Shown: in pieces, positions 34,766 through 43,493 of the stretch
How positions within the stretch are numbered: position 1 is the stretch's first letter
Layout: each line of letters begins with the position of its first letter
Assembly: GCA_029552245.1 (NCBI GenBank)
Contig: JAKPDW010000088.1
Span: 58,121-122,120, forward strand
DNA: 64,000 nt
Direction: 5' to 3'
From: Deltaproteobacteria bacterium
GTDB lineage: Bacteria > Desulfobacterota > Desulfomonilia > UBA1062
Made by a program: the position numbers and the translations under genes
Notes under the pieces: model-generated
What the model was told of the DNA's origin: nothing
The model's input: the letters and a program-made list of their open reading frames with translations, nothing else
Databases searched by the model: none

Positions 34766-34770
34766 CATCT

Positions 34771-34799
34771 TACCGGCAGTAATCGAACTACTGTCGGTA
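34771..34799. promoter_or_regulatory. Palindromic operator at the tetR promoter
   Basis: TACCGGCAGTA (34771-34781) and TACTGTCGGTA (34789-34799) are inverted repeats agreeing at 10 of 11 positions across a seven-base spacer. The size suits a dimer of the adjacent TetR regulator, and related half-sites occur at the divergent promoter. Confidence 0.75.
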
Positions 34800-34826
34800 A
34801 AAACCACGACGGGGAACGGAGACCTC

Positions 34827-35495
34827 ATGACCGAGAGCCATCGCAGGGCGATACAGGCCAGGAGGGAGAGGGAACGCAACGCGCGGATACAGGGGATCCT
34901 CCAGGCCGCCAAGAAGGTGTTCTTCTCCAAGGGCTACCTGAAGACCACCATGGACGAGATCGCGCTCGAGGCCCAGGTGAGCAAGCCCACCATCTACCAG
35001 TACTTCAAGACCAAGGACGAGCTCTACTCGGCCCTCATGCTGCCCTTCCTCGAGGAGTTCGGTGCGCACTTCGAGACGATCTCGAGGAGGCTGGAGCGGG
35101 GTCGGTACGCGAGCGGGTCGAAACTCGTGAAAGACCTGTTCAGGGCCTTCGAGAAGAGCTTCGAGGCATGCCCCGACTCCCTCAGGGTGGCCAACACCTT
35201 CTTCCAGAACACCGACCTCATCGGCGAGCTGGAGGAGAGCACGCGGCTCGCCATCAGCAGCAGGGGAAGGTACGACTTCGAGCTCGCGAGGCGTCTGCTC
35301 GCCAAGGCGATGGAGCGCGGGCTGATCAGGGAGATGAGCCCGTACATGCTGTCGGACATCATCTGGGGCATGATGCTCGGCATCACCCAGGTCATGGACA
35401 TGAAGGCGGCCAGGGGAACGAAGACCTCGCGGCTCTTCAAGGAGACCCTCAGGGCGGCAGAGCGCATCGTCACGGAGGCGATCGCCATAGGCTGA
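34827..35495 (+). CDS. TetR-family transcriptional regulator of the carboxylase operon
   Basis: A 222-residue repressor. The N-terminal DNA-binding domain (about residues 20-65) reads IQGILQAAKKVFFSKGYLKTTMDEIALEAQVSKPTIYQYFKTKDELYSAL, a textbook TetR helix-turn-helix. The C-terminal helical domain would bind the inducer, most likely an acyl-CoA intermediate as in LiuR, PsrA or FadR-type TetR proteins; this is inference from position. It is transcribed divergently from the operon, with operators at both promoters in the 272-base shared region. Confidence 0.92.
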   Translation: MTESHRRAIQARRERERNARIQGILQAAKKVFFSKGYLKTTMDEIALEAQVSKPTIYQYFKTKDELYSALMLPFLEEFGAHFETISRRLERGRYASGSKLVKDLFRAFEKSFEACPDSLRVANTFFQNTDLIGELEESTRLAISSRGRYDFELARRLLAKAMERGLIREMSPYMLSDIIWGMMLGITQVMDMKAARGTKTSRLFKETLRAAERIVTEAIAIG

Positions 35496-35606
35496 TGCGC
35501 CCCCGCCCCTGGCGGGCGGCCATGCGATGCGGTGCGATTCCCGAGCGGCCGGCAGGTTCAGCCCCGCACGTAAGACCCGGCAGGAGGGCCCCACAATCAG
35601 GCAGGT

Positions 35607-35696
35607 GTCGTTTCCGGCCGCTCATGGGGAAGACGCATGCGGATGATCTTGCAGGAGGGCCAGGTTGTCGTTTCCGGCCGCTCGCGGGAAAGACGC
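35607..35696. repeat. Two direct copies of a ~30-bp intergenic repeat
   Basis: GTCGTTTCCGGCCGCTC is present at about 35608 and again at about 35668, each followed by a closely related GGGGAAGACGC or GGGAAAGACGC and preceded by CAGG. The copies are about 60 bases apart, in the 307-base gap between tetR and pheT. Such units may recur elsewhere in this genome. No gene is recognisable in the gap. Confidence 0.7.
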
Positions 35697-35765
35697 CGTC
35701 TGCAGGCGCACGCGGGCCCCCCCCCCGCTTCAGCAGCCGGGCGCCCTCTTTGCCCCACCCCCGCT

Positions 35766-35790
35766 CGCGCAGCAAGGGCGAGCTTGCGCG
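35766..35790 (-). terminator. Hairpin just downstream of pheT
   Basis: On the minus strand CGCGCAAG and CTTGCTGCGCG form a bulged stem around CTCGCC beginning 13 bases after the pheT stop. No T-run follows, so it could be a weak terminator or an mRNA 3'-end stabiliser. Confidence 0.35.
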
Positions 35791-35802
35791 ACGGTCCCCA
35801 AA

Positions 35803-38157
35803 CTAGCCTCGGAGCGTAATGCCCAGGCTCTCGCCGAGCCTCGAGATCACCCGCTCCTGCCACGCCGAGATCTCGGCGTCCTCGAGGGTGCGCTCGAGAG
35901 ACTGGTAGGTGATGCGTATGGTGACGCCCCTCTTCCCCCGGGGCAGCTTCTCGCCCGAGTATACGTCGAGCGCCGCGACCTTCCTGATCTCGCCTATGCC
36001 CAGGGATTCCACCTCGCGCACGATGTCGGCATAGGGGATCTTCTCGTCGACCACGAGCGAGAGGTCCCGCCACGTGAAGGGGAAGCGCGGGATCTCGGCC
36101 AGCCCCTTCCATCGCCTCTCGATCACGGGCCCGAGGACCGTCTCGAGGACGAACACGTCTTCGCTTGCGTCTATGATCGTGCGGATGGACGGGTGCACCG
36201 CGCCCAGGCACCCTATCACCTCGCCGTCGAGGACGAGATCCCCCTGGCGCCCGCTCTCGAGGTGCGGCAGGTCAGACGGCCTCACCGTGACCCCGGGGAT
36301 GAGGAGCTCGGCCAGTCCCTTGAGGTCGTAGAAGTCCACCTGCCTTGGCTGATCCGACCAGTGCTGGTCGAAACGCATGCCGGACATGAGCACGCCGAGC
36401 CGCTCCTCCTCCCTGGGCAGCCCCGCGCCCTCGACGGGGTGGAAGGTCCTCCCGATCTCGAAGATGCAGACGTCCCTCGTCTGCAGGCGCCGGTTGCGCT
36501 CGAGCGCGCCCAGCAGGCCGGGGACGAGCGAGGTGCGCATGAGGCTCATCTCGTCGGAGATGGGGTTTACGAGCCGCAGGGAATCCCCGGGGAAGAAGTC
36601 CTTCCACCTGGGCGAGATGAAGGAGTAGGTGATGACCTCGTTGAAGCCCATGGCGGCCAGGGACCTGCGCAGGTCCCTGAGCGACGGGCGGGATACACCA
36701 CCCGGCGTCGGCCTGAAGGCAGGGAGCTCGGGCGTGACCTTGTCCATGCCGTGGATGCGGACGAACTCCTCCACGAGGTCGATCTCCCTCTCCACATCCG
36801 GCCTGAACGGGGGCGCCGAGACCGACCACCCGCCCTCGATCCGACGCACTTCGCACCCGAGGGCCGTGAAGATCCTCTCGACCTCGCCCTCGGCAGGAGG
36901 CTGAACGCCCAGGACCCTTTCGAGCGTCCCCGCCGAGAGGGTGATAGCGGCGCGTGTGTCCTGGAGGTGGTTGACGTCAATGACCCCCCTGTACACCCTG
37001 CCGCGGGCGTGTCTCTCCATGAGGTACGCGGCGCGGTTCGCGGCCTCCACCTGGATGCCCGGGTCCACCCCGCGCTCGAACCGGTAGGAGGCCTCGGTGG
37101 TCAGCCCGAGGGACTTCGACGTCCTGCGGATGCCGTCGGGGTCGAAGTAGGCGCTCTCCAAGACCACGCTCGTGGTTCCGGGCAGCACCTCCGAGTTCTC
37201 TCCGCCCATGACGCCGGCCAGGGCGACCGGTTTCTCGCGGTCGCAGATGAGGAGGTCGGTGTCGCGAAGGACCCTCTCCACCGAGTCCAGGGTGACGAAC
37301 CTCTCTCCCTCCCTCGCCCTGCGCACCACGATGGCCGGCCCGGCGAGCAGGGTGGAATCGAAGGCGTGAAGAGGCTGCCCGTACTCGAGCATCACGTAGT
37401 TGGTGATGTCCACCACGTTGTTTATGGCCCTCACCCCGGACTGGAACAACCTCCTCCTCATGGTGAAGGGGCTCTTCGCGATGACGATGCCGTCGATGAA
37501 GCGCGCGGCGTAGCGCGGGCACCCTCTCGTGTCCACGATCTCGACGCTCAGCGCCGACCCCACATCGATGTCGGCTTCCTGTATGGAGAACTCCGGCGTC
37601 TTGAGGGGGCATCCGAAGAGCACCGAGAGTTCACGCGCGATGCCGATGACCGACAGGCAGTCCCCCCTGTTGGGGGTGACGCTTATGTCGAGCACCCAGT
37701 CCTCGAGGTCGAGAGCCTCTCCGAGCGGCGCCCCGGGTTCGCAGACCGCTTCGATCTCCATGATGCCGGTGTGGTCGTCGGTGAGCCCGATCTCGCGCTC
37801 GGAGAGCAGGACCCCGAACGACTCGACCCCCCTGATCTTCGCCTTCTTCACGACGAAGCCGCCGCCCAGGTCCGTCCCGATGGGCGCGAACGCGCTCGTC
37901 ATGCCCTCCCTCGTGTTGGGCGCACCGCACACCACCTGCAGCGGGCCCGAGCCCGCGTCCACCGTGCACACGAACAACTTGTCGGCGTTCGGGTGCCTGT
38001 GCGCCTCCAGGATGCGCGCGCACACGACCTGTCCGGGCACGCCCTGGCGCACCGCACCCTCGACCTCGGTGCCGCTCATGGTGAGGGCTTTCGCCGCCTC
38101 GAGGGCGCCCGCATCGAGGTCGACGAACTCCCTTATCCACTTGTAGCCGATCTTCAT
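35803..38157 (-). CDS. pheT: Phenylalanyl-tRNA synthetase beta subunit
   Basis: PheT forms the tetrameric synthetase with PheS and carries the editing and tRNA-binding modules. The 784-residue protein is complete: N-terminal MKIGYKWIREFVDL, the EMAP-like tRNA-binding domain (about 38-150, VVCARILEAHRHPNADKLFVCTVD), the B3/B4 editing domain with RFIDGIVIAKSPFTMRRRL and NNVVDITNYVMLEYGQPLHAFD, the DNA-binding-like B5 domain, and the C-terminal anticodon-binding FDX-ACB domain (RFPFTWRDLSLVVDEKIPY). It follows pheS by 16 bases and ends the translation operon. Confidence 0.97.
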   Translation of the reverse strand: MKIGYKWIREFVDLDAGALEAAKALTMSGTEVEGAVRQGVPGQVVCARILEAHRHPNADKLFVCTVDAGSGPLQVVCGAPNTREGMTSAFAPIGTDLGGGFVVKKAKIRGVESFGVLLSEREIGLTDDHTGIMEIEAVCEPGAPLGEALDLEDWVLDISVTPNRGDCLSVIGIARELSVLFGCPLKTPEFSIQEADIDVGSALSVEIVDTRGCPRYAARFIDGIVIAKSPFTMRRRLFQSGVRAINNVVDITNYVMLEYGQPLHAFDSTLLAGPAIVVRRAREGERFVTLDSVERVLRDTDLLICDREKPVALAGVMGGENSEVLPGTTSVVLESAYFDPDGIRRTSKSLGLTTEASYRFERGVDPGIQVEAANRAAYLMERHARGRVYRGVIDVNHLQDTRAAITLSAGTLERVLGVQPPAEGEVERIFTALGCEVRRIEGGWSVSAPPFRPDVEREIDLVEEFVRIHGMDKVTPELPAFRPTPGGVSRPSLRDLRRSLAAMGFNEVITYSFISPRWKDFFPGDSLRLVNPISDEMSLMRTSLVPGLLGALERNRRLQTRDVCIFEIGRTFHPVEGAGLPREEERLGVLMSGMRFDQHWSDQPRQVDFYDLKGLAELLIPGVTVRPSDLPHLESGRQGDLVLDGEVIGCLGAVHPSIRTIIDASEDVFVLETVLGPVIERRWKGLAEIPRFPFTWRDLSLVVDEKIPYADIVREVESLGIGEIRKVAALDVYSGEKLPRGKRGVTIRITYQSLERTLEDAEISAWQERVISRLGESLGITLRG

Positions 38158-38173
38158 GGTTCGACCCCCCGCA

Positions 38174-39178
38174 TCAGGCGAACTGCAGAAGGAACCGCAG
38201 GTCGCCGTCGTAGAAGAGCCGGATGTCGTCGATGCCGTACTTGATCATGGCGATCCGCTCCACCCCCATGCCGAAGGCGAAACCGGTCACGACGTGCGGG
38301 TCTATCCCCACGAACCGGTACACCTCGGGGTCCACCATGCCGCACCCGAGGATCTCGAGCCAGCCGGTGTTCCCGCACACCCTGCAGCCGGCGCCCCTGC
38401 AGATGATGCACCCCATGTCCACCTCGGCGGAGGGCTCGGTGAACGGGAAGAACGACGACCGGAACCTGAGGGGCACCTCGGGCCCGAAGCACCTGTGGGC
38501 GAACTCGTAGAGGACCCCCTTCAGGTGCGCGAACGTGATGCCCTCCTCCACCCAGAGCCCTTCGACCTGGTGGAACATCGGGCTGTGCGTGATGTCGAAG
38601 TCGCACCGGTAGACCTTGCCGGGGGCTATGATGCGCACCGGCAGGCCCTGGCTCTCCATGACCCTGATCTGGACCGGCGAGGTGTGCGTCCTCAGGAGGA
38701 CGCCGGGGCCGAAGTAGAACGTGTCCTGCATGTCCCGCGCCGGGTGGTTCTCGGGGATGTTGAGGGCCTCGAAGTTGTGGTAATCGTCCTCCACTTCCGG
38801 GCCTGACGCCACCTGGAAACCGAGATCCCTGAAAATGTCCTCGATCTCGGCCATGACCTGGTTGATGACGTGGACCGAGCCCCGCCTGAGAACCCTGCCG
38901 GGCAGCGTCACGTCGATCCCCTGCACGGATTGCCGCGAGGCTATCCTGGCCGAGACCTCGGCGAGCGCCTGCTCCATTTTCGCCTTGATGCTGTTGGCCA
39001 GCGCCCCGATGCGTGGCCTCTCCTCAGGGGAGAGGCTCCCCATCTGCCTCAGGATGGTGGTGAGCCTCCCCTTGCGGCCGAGGTAGGCGATCCTGGCCTG
39101 CTCGACCTGCTCGGGGTCCCGTATGGATTCCAGGTCTTCGAGAAAGGTCCGTTGGAGTTCTTCGAGCTGTTTTTCCAT
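38174..39178 (-). CDS. pheS: Phenylalanyl-tRNA synthetase alpha subunit
   Basis: The catalytic subunit that charges tRNA-Phe. The 334-residue protein has the N-terminal coiled-coil arm ([32 protein letters not shown]), motif 2 in GKVYRCDFDITHSPMFHQVEGLWVEEGITFAHLKG, and motif 3 in GFAFGMGVERIAMIKYGIDDIR. A small cysteine cluster, CIICRGAGCRVCGNTGWLEI, is the zinc-knuckle-like insertion seen in many bacterial PheS proteins. Its ATG overlaps the rplT stop (ATGA), so it is coupled to ribosomal protein synthesis. Confidence 0.97.
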   Translation of the reverse strand: MEKQLEELQRTFLEDLESIRDPEQVEQARIAYLGRKGRLTTILRQMGSLSPEERPRIGALANSIKAKMEQALAEVSARIASRQSVQGIDVTLPGRVLRRGSVHVINQVMAEIEDIFRDLGFQVASGPEVEDDYHNFEALNIPENHPARDMQDTFYFGPGVLLRTHTSPVQIRVMESQGLPVRIIAPGKVYRCDFDITHSPMFHQVEGLWVEEGITFAHLKGVLYEFAHRCFGPEVPLRFRSSFFPFTEPSAEVDMGCIICRGAGCRVCGNTGWLEILGCGMVDPEVYRFVGIDPHVVTGFAFGMGVERIAMIKYGIDDIRLFYDGDLRFLLQFA

Positions 39179-39525
39179 CACGCCTTGGTGACAGACTCGA
39201 CGACGGCGCTGAACCCCTTGGGATCGGTGACCGCCATGTCCGCCAGCACCTTCCTGTCGAGCTCCACGTTCGCCTGTCTCAAGGCGTGGATGAATTTCGA
39301 ATAGGTCAAGCCGCGCTGCCTGAGCGCCGCGCTGATCCTGGCTATCCAGAGGCGCCTGAAGTCCCTCTTGCGCTGGCGCCTGTCCCGGTATGCATACGCG
39401 AGGCCCTTGCGCATCGCCTCCTGGGCCGCCCTGACGAGGTTTCTCCTGCCCCCGTAATAGCCCTGGGTGAGCTTGTGCACCCGCGTCCTCTTCCTCTTGC
39501 CGACCACTCCACGTTTCACTCGCAT
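39178..39525 (-). CDS. rplT: 50S ribosomal protein L20
   Basis: A 115-residue ribosomal protein that binds 23S rRNA early in large-subunit assembly and in many bacteria represses the infC-rpmI-rplT mRNA. The sequence is fully canonical: [19 protein letters not shown], the basic helical arm ([40 protein letters not shown]) and the globular C-terminus ([20 protein letters not shown]). It lies 17 bases after rpmI. Confidence 0.98.
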   Translation of the reverse strand: MRVKRGVVGKRKRTRVHKLTQGYYGGRRNLVRAAQEAMRKGLAYAYRDRRQRKRDFRRLWIARISAALRQRGLTYSKFIHALRQANVELDRKVLADMAVTDPKGFSAVVESVTKA

Positions 39526-39542
39526 GGTACGCGCTCCTTGTC

Positions 39543-39737
39543 CTACAGGTACGGCAGCATCTGCTTGATGCCCGCGATGTTCGCGGAATCGGCCAGGGCG
39601 GACTTCCTGAGCTTCCTCTTCTGCTTGGTCGTCTTGGACGAGAGGAGGTGGCGGGCGTACGCCTTGTTCCTCTTGATCTTGCCCGTGCCCGTGGCCTTGA
39701 ATCTCTTTGCAGCACTGCGGTTCGTCTTCAGTTTCAT
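39543..39737 (-). CDS. rpmI: 50S ribosomal protein L35
   Basis: A 64-residue, very basic ribosomal protein with the family pattern [35 protein letters not shown] and a C-terminal KQMLPYL. It lies between infC and rplT, 19 bases after infC, the usual bacterial arrangement. Confidence 0.98.
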   Translation of the reverse strand: MKLKTNRSAAKRFKATGTGKIKRNKAYARHLLSSKTTKQKRKLRKSALADSANIAGIKQMLPYL

Positions 39738-39756
39738 CGCCTCAGCTCCTTGGGTG

Positions 39757-40290
39757 TCACTTGGGGGCCAACATCATGACCATGATACGGCCTTCGGCCT
39801 TGGGCTCCATCTCGACGTTCGCCATCTCGGCGCAGTCCTCGCGGACCCGGTTGAGCATCTCCAGACCCTTGTCCAGGTGCATGATCTCCCTGCCCCTGAA
39901 CCGGATAACCACCTTCACCTTGTTCCTGTCCTCGAGGAACCGCTTGATATGCTTGAGCTTGAACTGGTAGTCGTGCTCGTCGGTCTTGGGACGGAACTTG
40001 ATCTCCTTGATGACAATGACCGTCTGTTTCTTTCGGGCCTGAGCCTCCCGCTTGGACTTCTCGTACTTGTACTTGCCGTATTCCATGATACGGCAGACCG
40101 GAGGGGTCGCGTTCGGGGCGACCTCGACCAGGTCCATCCCATAGTCCTGGGCCGCGTTCAAGGCGGCCGGCACGGTCATGATCCCAAGCTGCTGACCGTC
40201 GGGGGAAATGACCCTCACGCTCTCGGCAACAATGCGGTCGTTTACCCGGATCCTGTCCTTTTCCTCTTGTCGAAAGCCGTACTTGCCTAT
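39757..40290 (-). CDS. infC: Translation initiation factor IF-3 (probable AUA start)
   Basis: IF-3 binds the 30S subunit and checks start-codon choice. The body is canonical (VRVISPDGQQLGIM, ALNAAQDYGMDLVEVAPNATPPVCRIMEYGKYKYE, IKEIKFRPKTDEHDYQFKLKHIKRFL). The first ordinary start codon, GTG at 40218, would cut off the conserved N-terminal RIRVNDRIVAESV. That segment is encoded in frame upstream with no ATG, GTG or TTG, but an ATA codon at 40288-40290 lies four bases after a strong GGAGGG, giving 177 residues. Rare start codons in infC allow IF-3 to repress itself, as with AUU in E. coli. An intermediate ATC or ATT codon is a less likely alternative. Confidence 0.93.
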   Translation of the reverse strand: MGKYGFRQEEKDRIRVNDRIVAESVRVISPDGQQLGIMTVPAALNAAQDYGMDLVEVAPNATPPVCRIMEYGKYKYEKSKREAQARKKQTVIVIKEIKFRPKTDEHDYQFKLKHIKRFLEDRNKVKVVIRFRGREIMHLDKGLEMLNRVREDCAEMANVEMEPKAEGRIMVMMLAPK

Positions 40291-40320
40291 GCGACCCTCC
40301 CCGAAAGTAAGTTATGCGCT

Positions 40321-40349
40321 TATCTAACCTGCATCCTCGGCCTTGTCAA
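40321..40349 (-). promoter_or_regulatory. Internal promoter before infC
   Basis: On the minus strand TTGACA (40344-40349), 17 bases, TAGATA (40321-40326): consensus -35 and a good -10. It lies in the 115-base gap after thrS and would give infC-rpmI-rplT-pheS-pheT its own transcript with a leader of about 25 bases. Confidence 0.8.
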
Positions 40350-40405
40350 TACGTCAGACGTCGACGAAGCCCCACGCCGCCCGGCCGAGACCGAGGCCCC
40401 GGCAT

Positions 40406-42292
40406 CTACAGCTGCGGGTCGAAGGACCTGACGAGGCCGGCGAACTCCTCAGGCGTCATGGTCTTCTGGGCCCCCGAGCGGTCACGCACCGACACGGTCC
40501 CGTCGGCGCGCTCCTTCTCGCCCGCGACCAGCATGTAGGGGATTTTCTGGGCCCTCGCCTCCCTGATCTTGTAACCTATCTTCTCGTTCCTGAGGTCGGT
40601 CTCCACCCTGATCTCACGGTCGTTCAGCAGGGAGGCGACCTTCGTCGCGTAGTCCGCCTGGGCGTCGGTTATGTTCATGACCACCGCCTGGACGGGGGCC
40701 AGCCACACCGGGAACTCGCCCGCGTAGTGCTCGATGAGAACCCCGATGAACCTCTCGATGGATCCCAGGATCACCCTGTGGAGCATGACCGGGCGGTGGC
40801 GCTGGCCGTCCGCACCGATGTAGTGCGTGTCGAACCGGGTCGGGAGCGAGAAGTCGCACTGGATGGTCGCGCACTGCCACTGGCGGCCTATGGCGTCCTT
40901 GATCTTCACGTCTATCTTGGGCCCGTAGAATGCGCCGTCGCCCTCGTTGATGTCGTAGGGCAGGCCCTTGGCGTCCAGGGAGTCGATGAGCGCCCGGGTT
41001 GCCATCTCCCAGTCCTCGTCGCTGCCGATGGACTTCTCGGGACGCGTGCTGATCTCCATGGTGTAGCTGAAGCCGAAGACCGCCATCACGTCCTGCACCA
41101 TGGTGATGATCGAGGTGATCTCGTCGATGAGCTGGTCGGGCCTGCAGAAGATGTGGGCGTCGTCCTGGGTGAACTGCCTGGTGCGCAGCAGGCCGTGGAT
41201 CACGCCTGACTTCTCGTGCCTGGTCACGTTGCCGAGCTCGAAGAACCGCAAGGGCAGGTCCCGGTAGCTCCTCACCTTGGACTTGTAGATCATGATGTGC
41301 GAGAGGCAGTTCATGGGCTTGATGCCGTAGAGCTGCCCGTCCACCTCGGTGAAGTACATGTTCTCCTTGTAGTTGTCCATGTGCCCGGAGATCTCCCACA
41401 TCCTGCCCCTGAGGATCGCCGGGCCGTAGACGATGTCGTAGCCCCTCTTGAAGTGCAGCCTCTTCTCGAAGTCCTCGAGGATGGCCCTGAGCCTCCCGCC
41501 CTTGGGCATGTAGATGACCATGCCCGGGCCGACGTCGTCCGAGAACATGAACAGCTCGAGCTCGCGGCCGAGCTTTCGGTGATCCCTCCTCCTCGCCTCC
41601 TCGAGGAAGGTGAGATACTCGTCGAGCTGTTTCTTGGTTGGGAAGGCCGTCCCGTAGATGCGCTGGAGCATCTTGTTGCGCTCGTCCCCCCGCCAGTAGG
41701 CGCCCGCGACGCTCAAGAGCTTGAACGCGCCTATCGCGGCGCTCGAGGGCACGTGAGGCCCGCGGCACAGATCGGTGAACGACCCTTGCGTGTAGAGCGA
41801 GACCTTCCCGACACCCTCGCCCAGATCGTCTATGATCTCCACCTTGTAGGGTTCTTTCTGCGCCCTGAAAAACTCCTTCGCCTCCTCGGCCGGCATCTCC
41901 CTGCGCACGAAGGGCTCGTCGGCCTTCACGAGCTCGGCCATCTTCTCCTCGATCCTCGCCAGGTCACCCTCGGAGAACGGCTCGTCCCTGTCGAAGTCGT
42001 AGTAGAAGCCGTCGTCGGTCGCAGGCCCGATCGTGGGCTTCGCGTCCGGGAACAGCAGTTTCACCGCCTCCGCCATGACGTGGGCGGCCGAATGCCTGAG
42101 CAGGTGCAGGCCCTCGGGCGTGTCGGACGTCACGGTCTCCAGGGACATGCCGTCCACGACCGGCGTCGACAGATCGACGAGCGACCCGTTCACTCGTGCG
42201 GCGAGCACCTTCCTGTCGGTGACGAGATCCCGAATGGTAACAGCATCCGTCACCACCTGCTTTCCATCAACAGTCACGGTCATCTGGGGCAT
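40406..42292 (-). CDS. thrS: Threonyl-tRNA synthetase
   Basis: The enzyme charges tRNA-Thr. The 628-residue protein begins with a TGS domain ([20 protein letters not shown]), then the editing domain with [34 protein letters not shown], and the class II core with zinc ligands in [12 protein letters not shown] (Cys), DDAHIFC (His) and [12 protein letters not shown] (His), motif 2 [14 protein letters not shown] and the anticodon-binding domain at the C-terminus. The ATG six bases after AGGGAG is chosen over upstream codons. It heads the translation operon and has its own promoter about 110 bases upstream. Confidence 0.97.
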   Translation of the reverse strand: MPQMTVTVDGKQVVTDAVTIRDLVTDRKVLAARVNGSLVDLSTPVVDGMSLETVTSDTPEGLHLLRHSAAHVMAEAVKLLFPDAKPTIGPATDDGFYYDFDRDEPFSEGDLARIEEKMAELVKADEPFVRREMPAEEAKEFFRAQKEPYKVEIIDDLGEGVGKVSLYTQGSFTDLCRGPHVPSSAAIGAFKLLSVAGAYWRGDERNKMLQRIYGTAFPTKKQLDEYLTFLEEARRRDHRKLGRELELFMFSDDVGPGMVIYMPKGGRLRAILEDFEKRLHFKRGYDIVYGPAILRGRMWEISGHMDNYKENMYFTEVDGQLYGIKPMNCLSHIMIYKSKVRSYRDLPLRFFELGNVTRHEKSGVIHGLLRTRQFTQDDAHIFCRPDQLIDEITSIITMVQDVMAVFGFSYTMEISTRPEKSIGSDEDWEMATRALIDSLDAKGLPYDINEGDGAFYGPKIDVKIKDAIGRQWQCATIQCDFSLPTRFDTHYIGADGQRHRPVMLHRVILGSIERFIGVLIEHYAGEFPVWLAPVQAVVMNITDAQADYATKVASLLNDREIRVETDLRNEKIGYKIREARAQKIPYMLVAGEKERADGTVSVRDRSGAQKTMTPEEFAGLVRSFDPQL

Positions 42293-42402
42293 ATGCACTC
42301 CCTGCGGCTTTCTCGGCCAGGTTCCCTGAGACCGAGGGCGGCCGCGCACTTGGTCGTGGGCGACCCGGTACAGACACGTGCCGCCGTCGTCTCCAGACAG
42401 GA

Positions 42403-42431
42403 CTGATACCACCTGGCAGGCCTTTTGTAAA
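42403..42431 (-). promoter_or_regulatory. Promoter of thrS
   Basis: TTTACA (42426-42431), 17 bases, TATCAG (42403-42408) on the minus strand. The leader of roughly 105 bases is G+C-rich. I saw no T-box motif or threonine-codon leader peptide in it. Confidence 0.5.
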
Positions 42432-42953
42432 GCAAGGCCCTTGCCGGCGCGGACATCCCCCCAGGCGGCAATGAGGCCGGGTCAAGAGGGGCACCGGGCA
42501 CGGCCAGGCCTACCCGATGCCGCCCGTGTCGTTCCCCGGGAGCGCTCGAAGGCTCGGCCTCGGGCATGGGACGCGCCCGATCATGTCACTGGCCGCAAGC
42601 ACCACCGGCGGTGCTCTGAAGAACCAGCTGCGCAAACCCTTGAGCGCACCGTGGATCTGGCGCCCCCGGCAATTCCATGGTCGGGCGTCCCTCCAGGGAG
42701 AGGGCCTTCACCAGTCACGCCGCCCCTGGCAGGGCCATGGGGCCAGTCGACTTGCATGCCCGGGGCCGGGGACGACCCCTCGGCCTTCTGCATGGAGTCG
42801 CCCATGGCGATGCAGGTCTCGGCGACGACCCCCGCCCCCCCGGCGTCCTGAACAGGGCGATGCTTGACCAAACGTCTCCCATGGCATCCTACAGGCAGAC
42901 ACGGGCCGGGCCCGCCGACAAGTCCTCGAAGGTGCGGCCGTGAGGGGGCGCAC
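42432..42953. other. Intergenic region, nothing recognised
   Basis: A 522-base gap between the selenoprotein gene end and the thrS promoter. Several frames are open by base composition alone, without ribosome sites or recognisable protein. Short inverted repeats such as CCACCGGCGGTG near 42602 are visible but of unknown meaning. Confidence 0.45.
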
Positions 42954-43493
42954 CTACCTCAAGGCCGCTTCCAGCACCTCGTCCGGATCCGGGAGGTCGC
43001 CCGCGAACGCGCTTTTGTACTGGTACAAGAGCACGTCCCTGGGGCCCAGGACAAAGACACCCCCCTGTTGCCAGGGGTCGCCGTCGGTCCTTCCCTGGCG
43101 GAAGCCCTCGAACAGAGCCTCGAGGGCCCTTGCCACGGAGGCCAGAGAGAGCGTCTTCCATATTCCCCGCTCGAGCCTGAACGCCCGGTATGCCGCAAGG
43201 TCCCTGCTCAGGTACAGCCTCCCCGGGAAACCCGTCTCCTCGACGAAACGCCTCGCCCCTTCGGCGCTCCCGCTCCCTATGGCCTTGAGCCCGACATGTG
43301 CTTCGTCCAGCCTCGATCGTATTCCCATCATGGCGGCGACCTGCCGCCTCGCGAATATTCAACCGAAGTGGCGCAGGAACACGAGCACCGTGCGCCGGTC
43401 TTCCCAGAGCGAGCACAGCTCGACCAGAACGGCCGAGTCGAGATCAAAGACCATGACCCCATCCACCCTCGACCTCAGCTCTTCGTAGGTCAT
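42954..43493 (-). CDS. Peroxiredoxin-like selenoprotein (AhpC/TSA 2, PRXL2/SelU-like); in-frame UGA at codon 45
   Basis: A thioredoxin-fold protein, probably a peroxide or disulfide reductase. Read from the ATG at 43491-43493 (GGGGGTG upstream), the frame encodes a normal N-terminus (MTYEELRSRVDGV, SLWEDRRTVLVFLRHFG), then TGA at 43359-43361, then IFARRQVAAMMGIRSRL and 124 further residues ending DPDEVLEAALR. The TGA sits exactly where homologues have the catalytic cysteine of RHFGCxxC, so it should be selenocysteine (U45). A SECIS-like hairpin follows. The second active-site cysteine is replaced by Ala48, giving a UxxA single-selenol site. A simple nonsense mutation is the alternative, but the hairpin and precise position make it unlikely. 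Gene callers will report only the fragment after the TGA. Confidence 0.85.
43320..43357 (-). promoter_or_regulatory. Bacterial SECIS element of the selenoprotein gene
   Basis: Starting one base after the UGA, TATTC (43353-43357) pairs with GAATA (43320-43324) as a lower stem. After an internal loop, GGCGGC and GCCGCC form a perfect six-pair upper stem (43332-43348) capped by AGGTC. The loop and the 16-base distance from UGA to loop closely match the E. coli fdhF SECIS, whose loop is AGGUCU, the SelB-binding feature. Confidence 0.8.

Noticed and set aside
42293..42402. Possible T-box leader for thrS
   Set aside because: No UGGNACC-type T-box sequence or antiterminator pairing could be seen.
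42581..42871. Minus-strand 96-codon frame with ATG
   Set aside because: Translation is low in complexity and no ribosome site or neighbour logic supports it.
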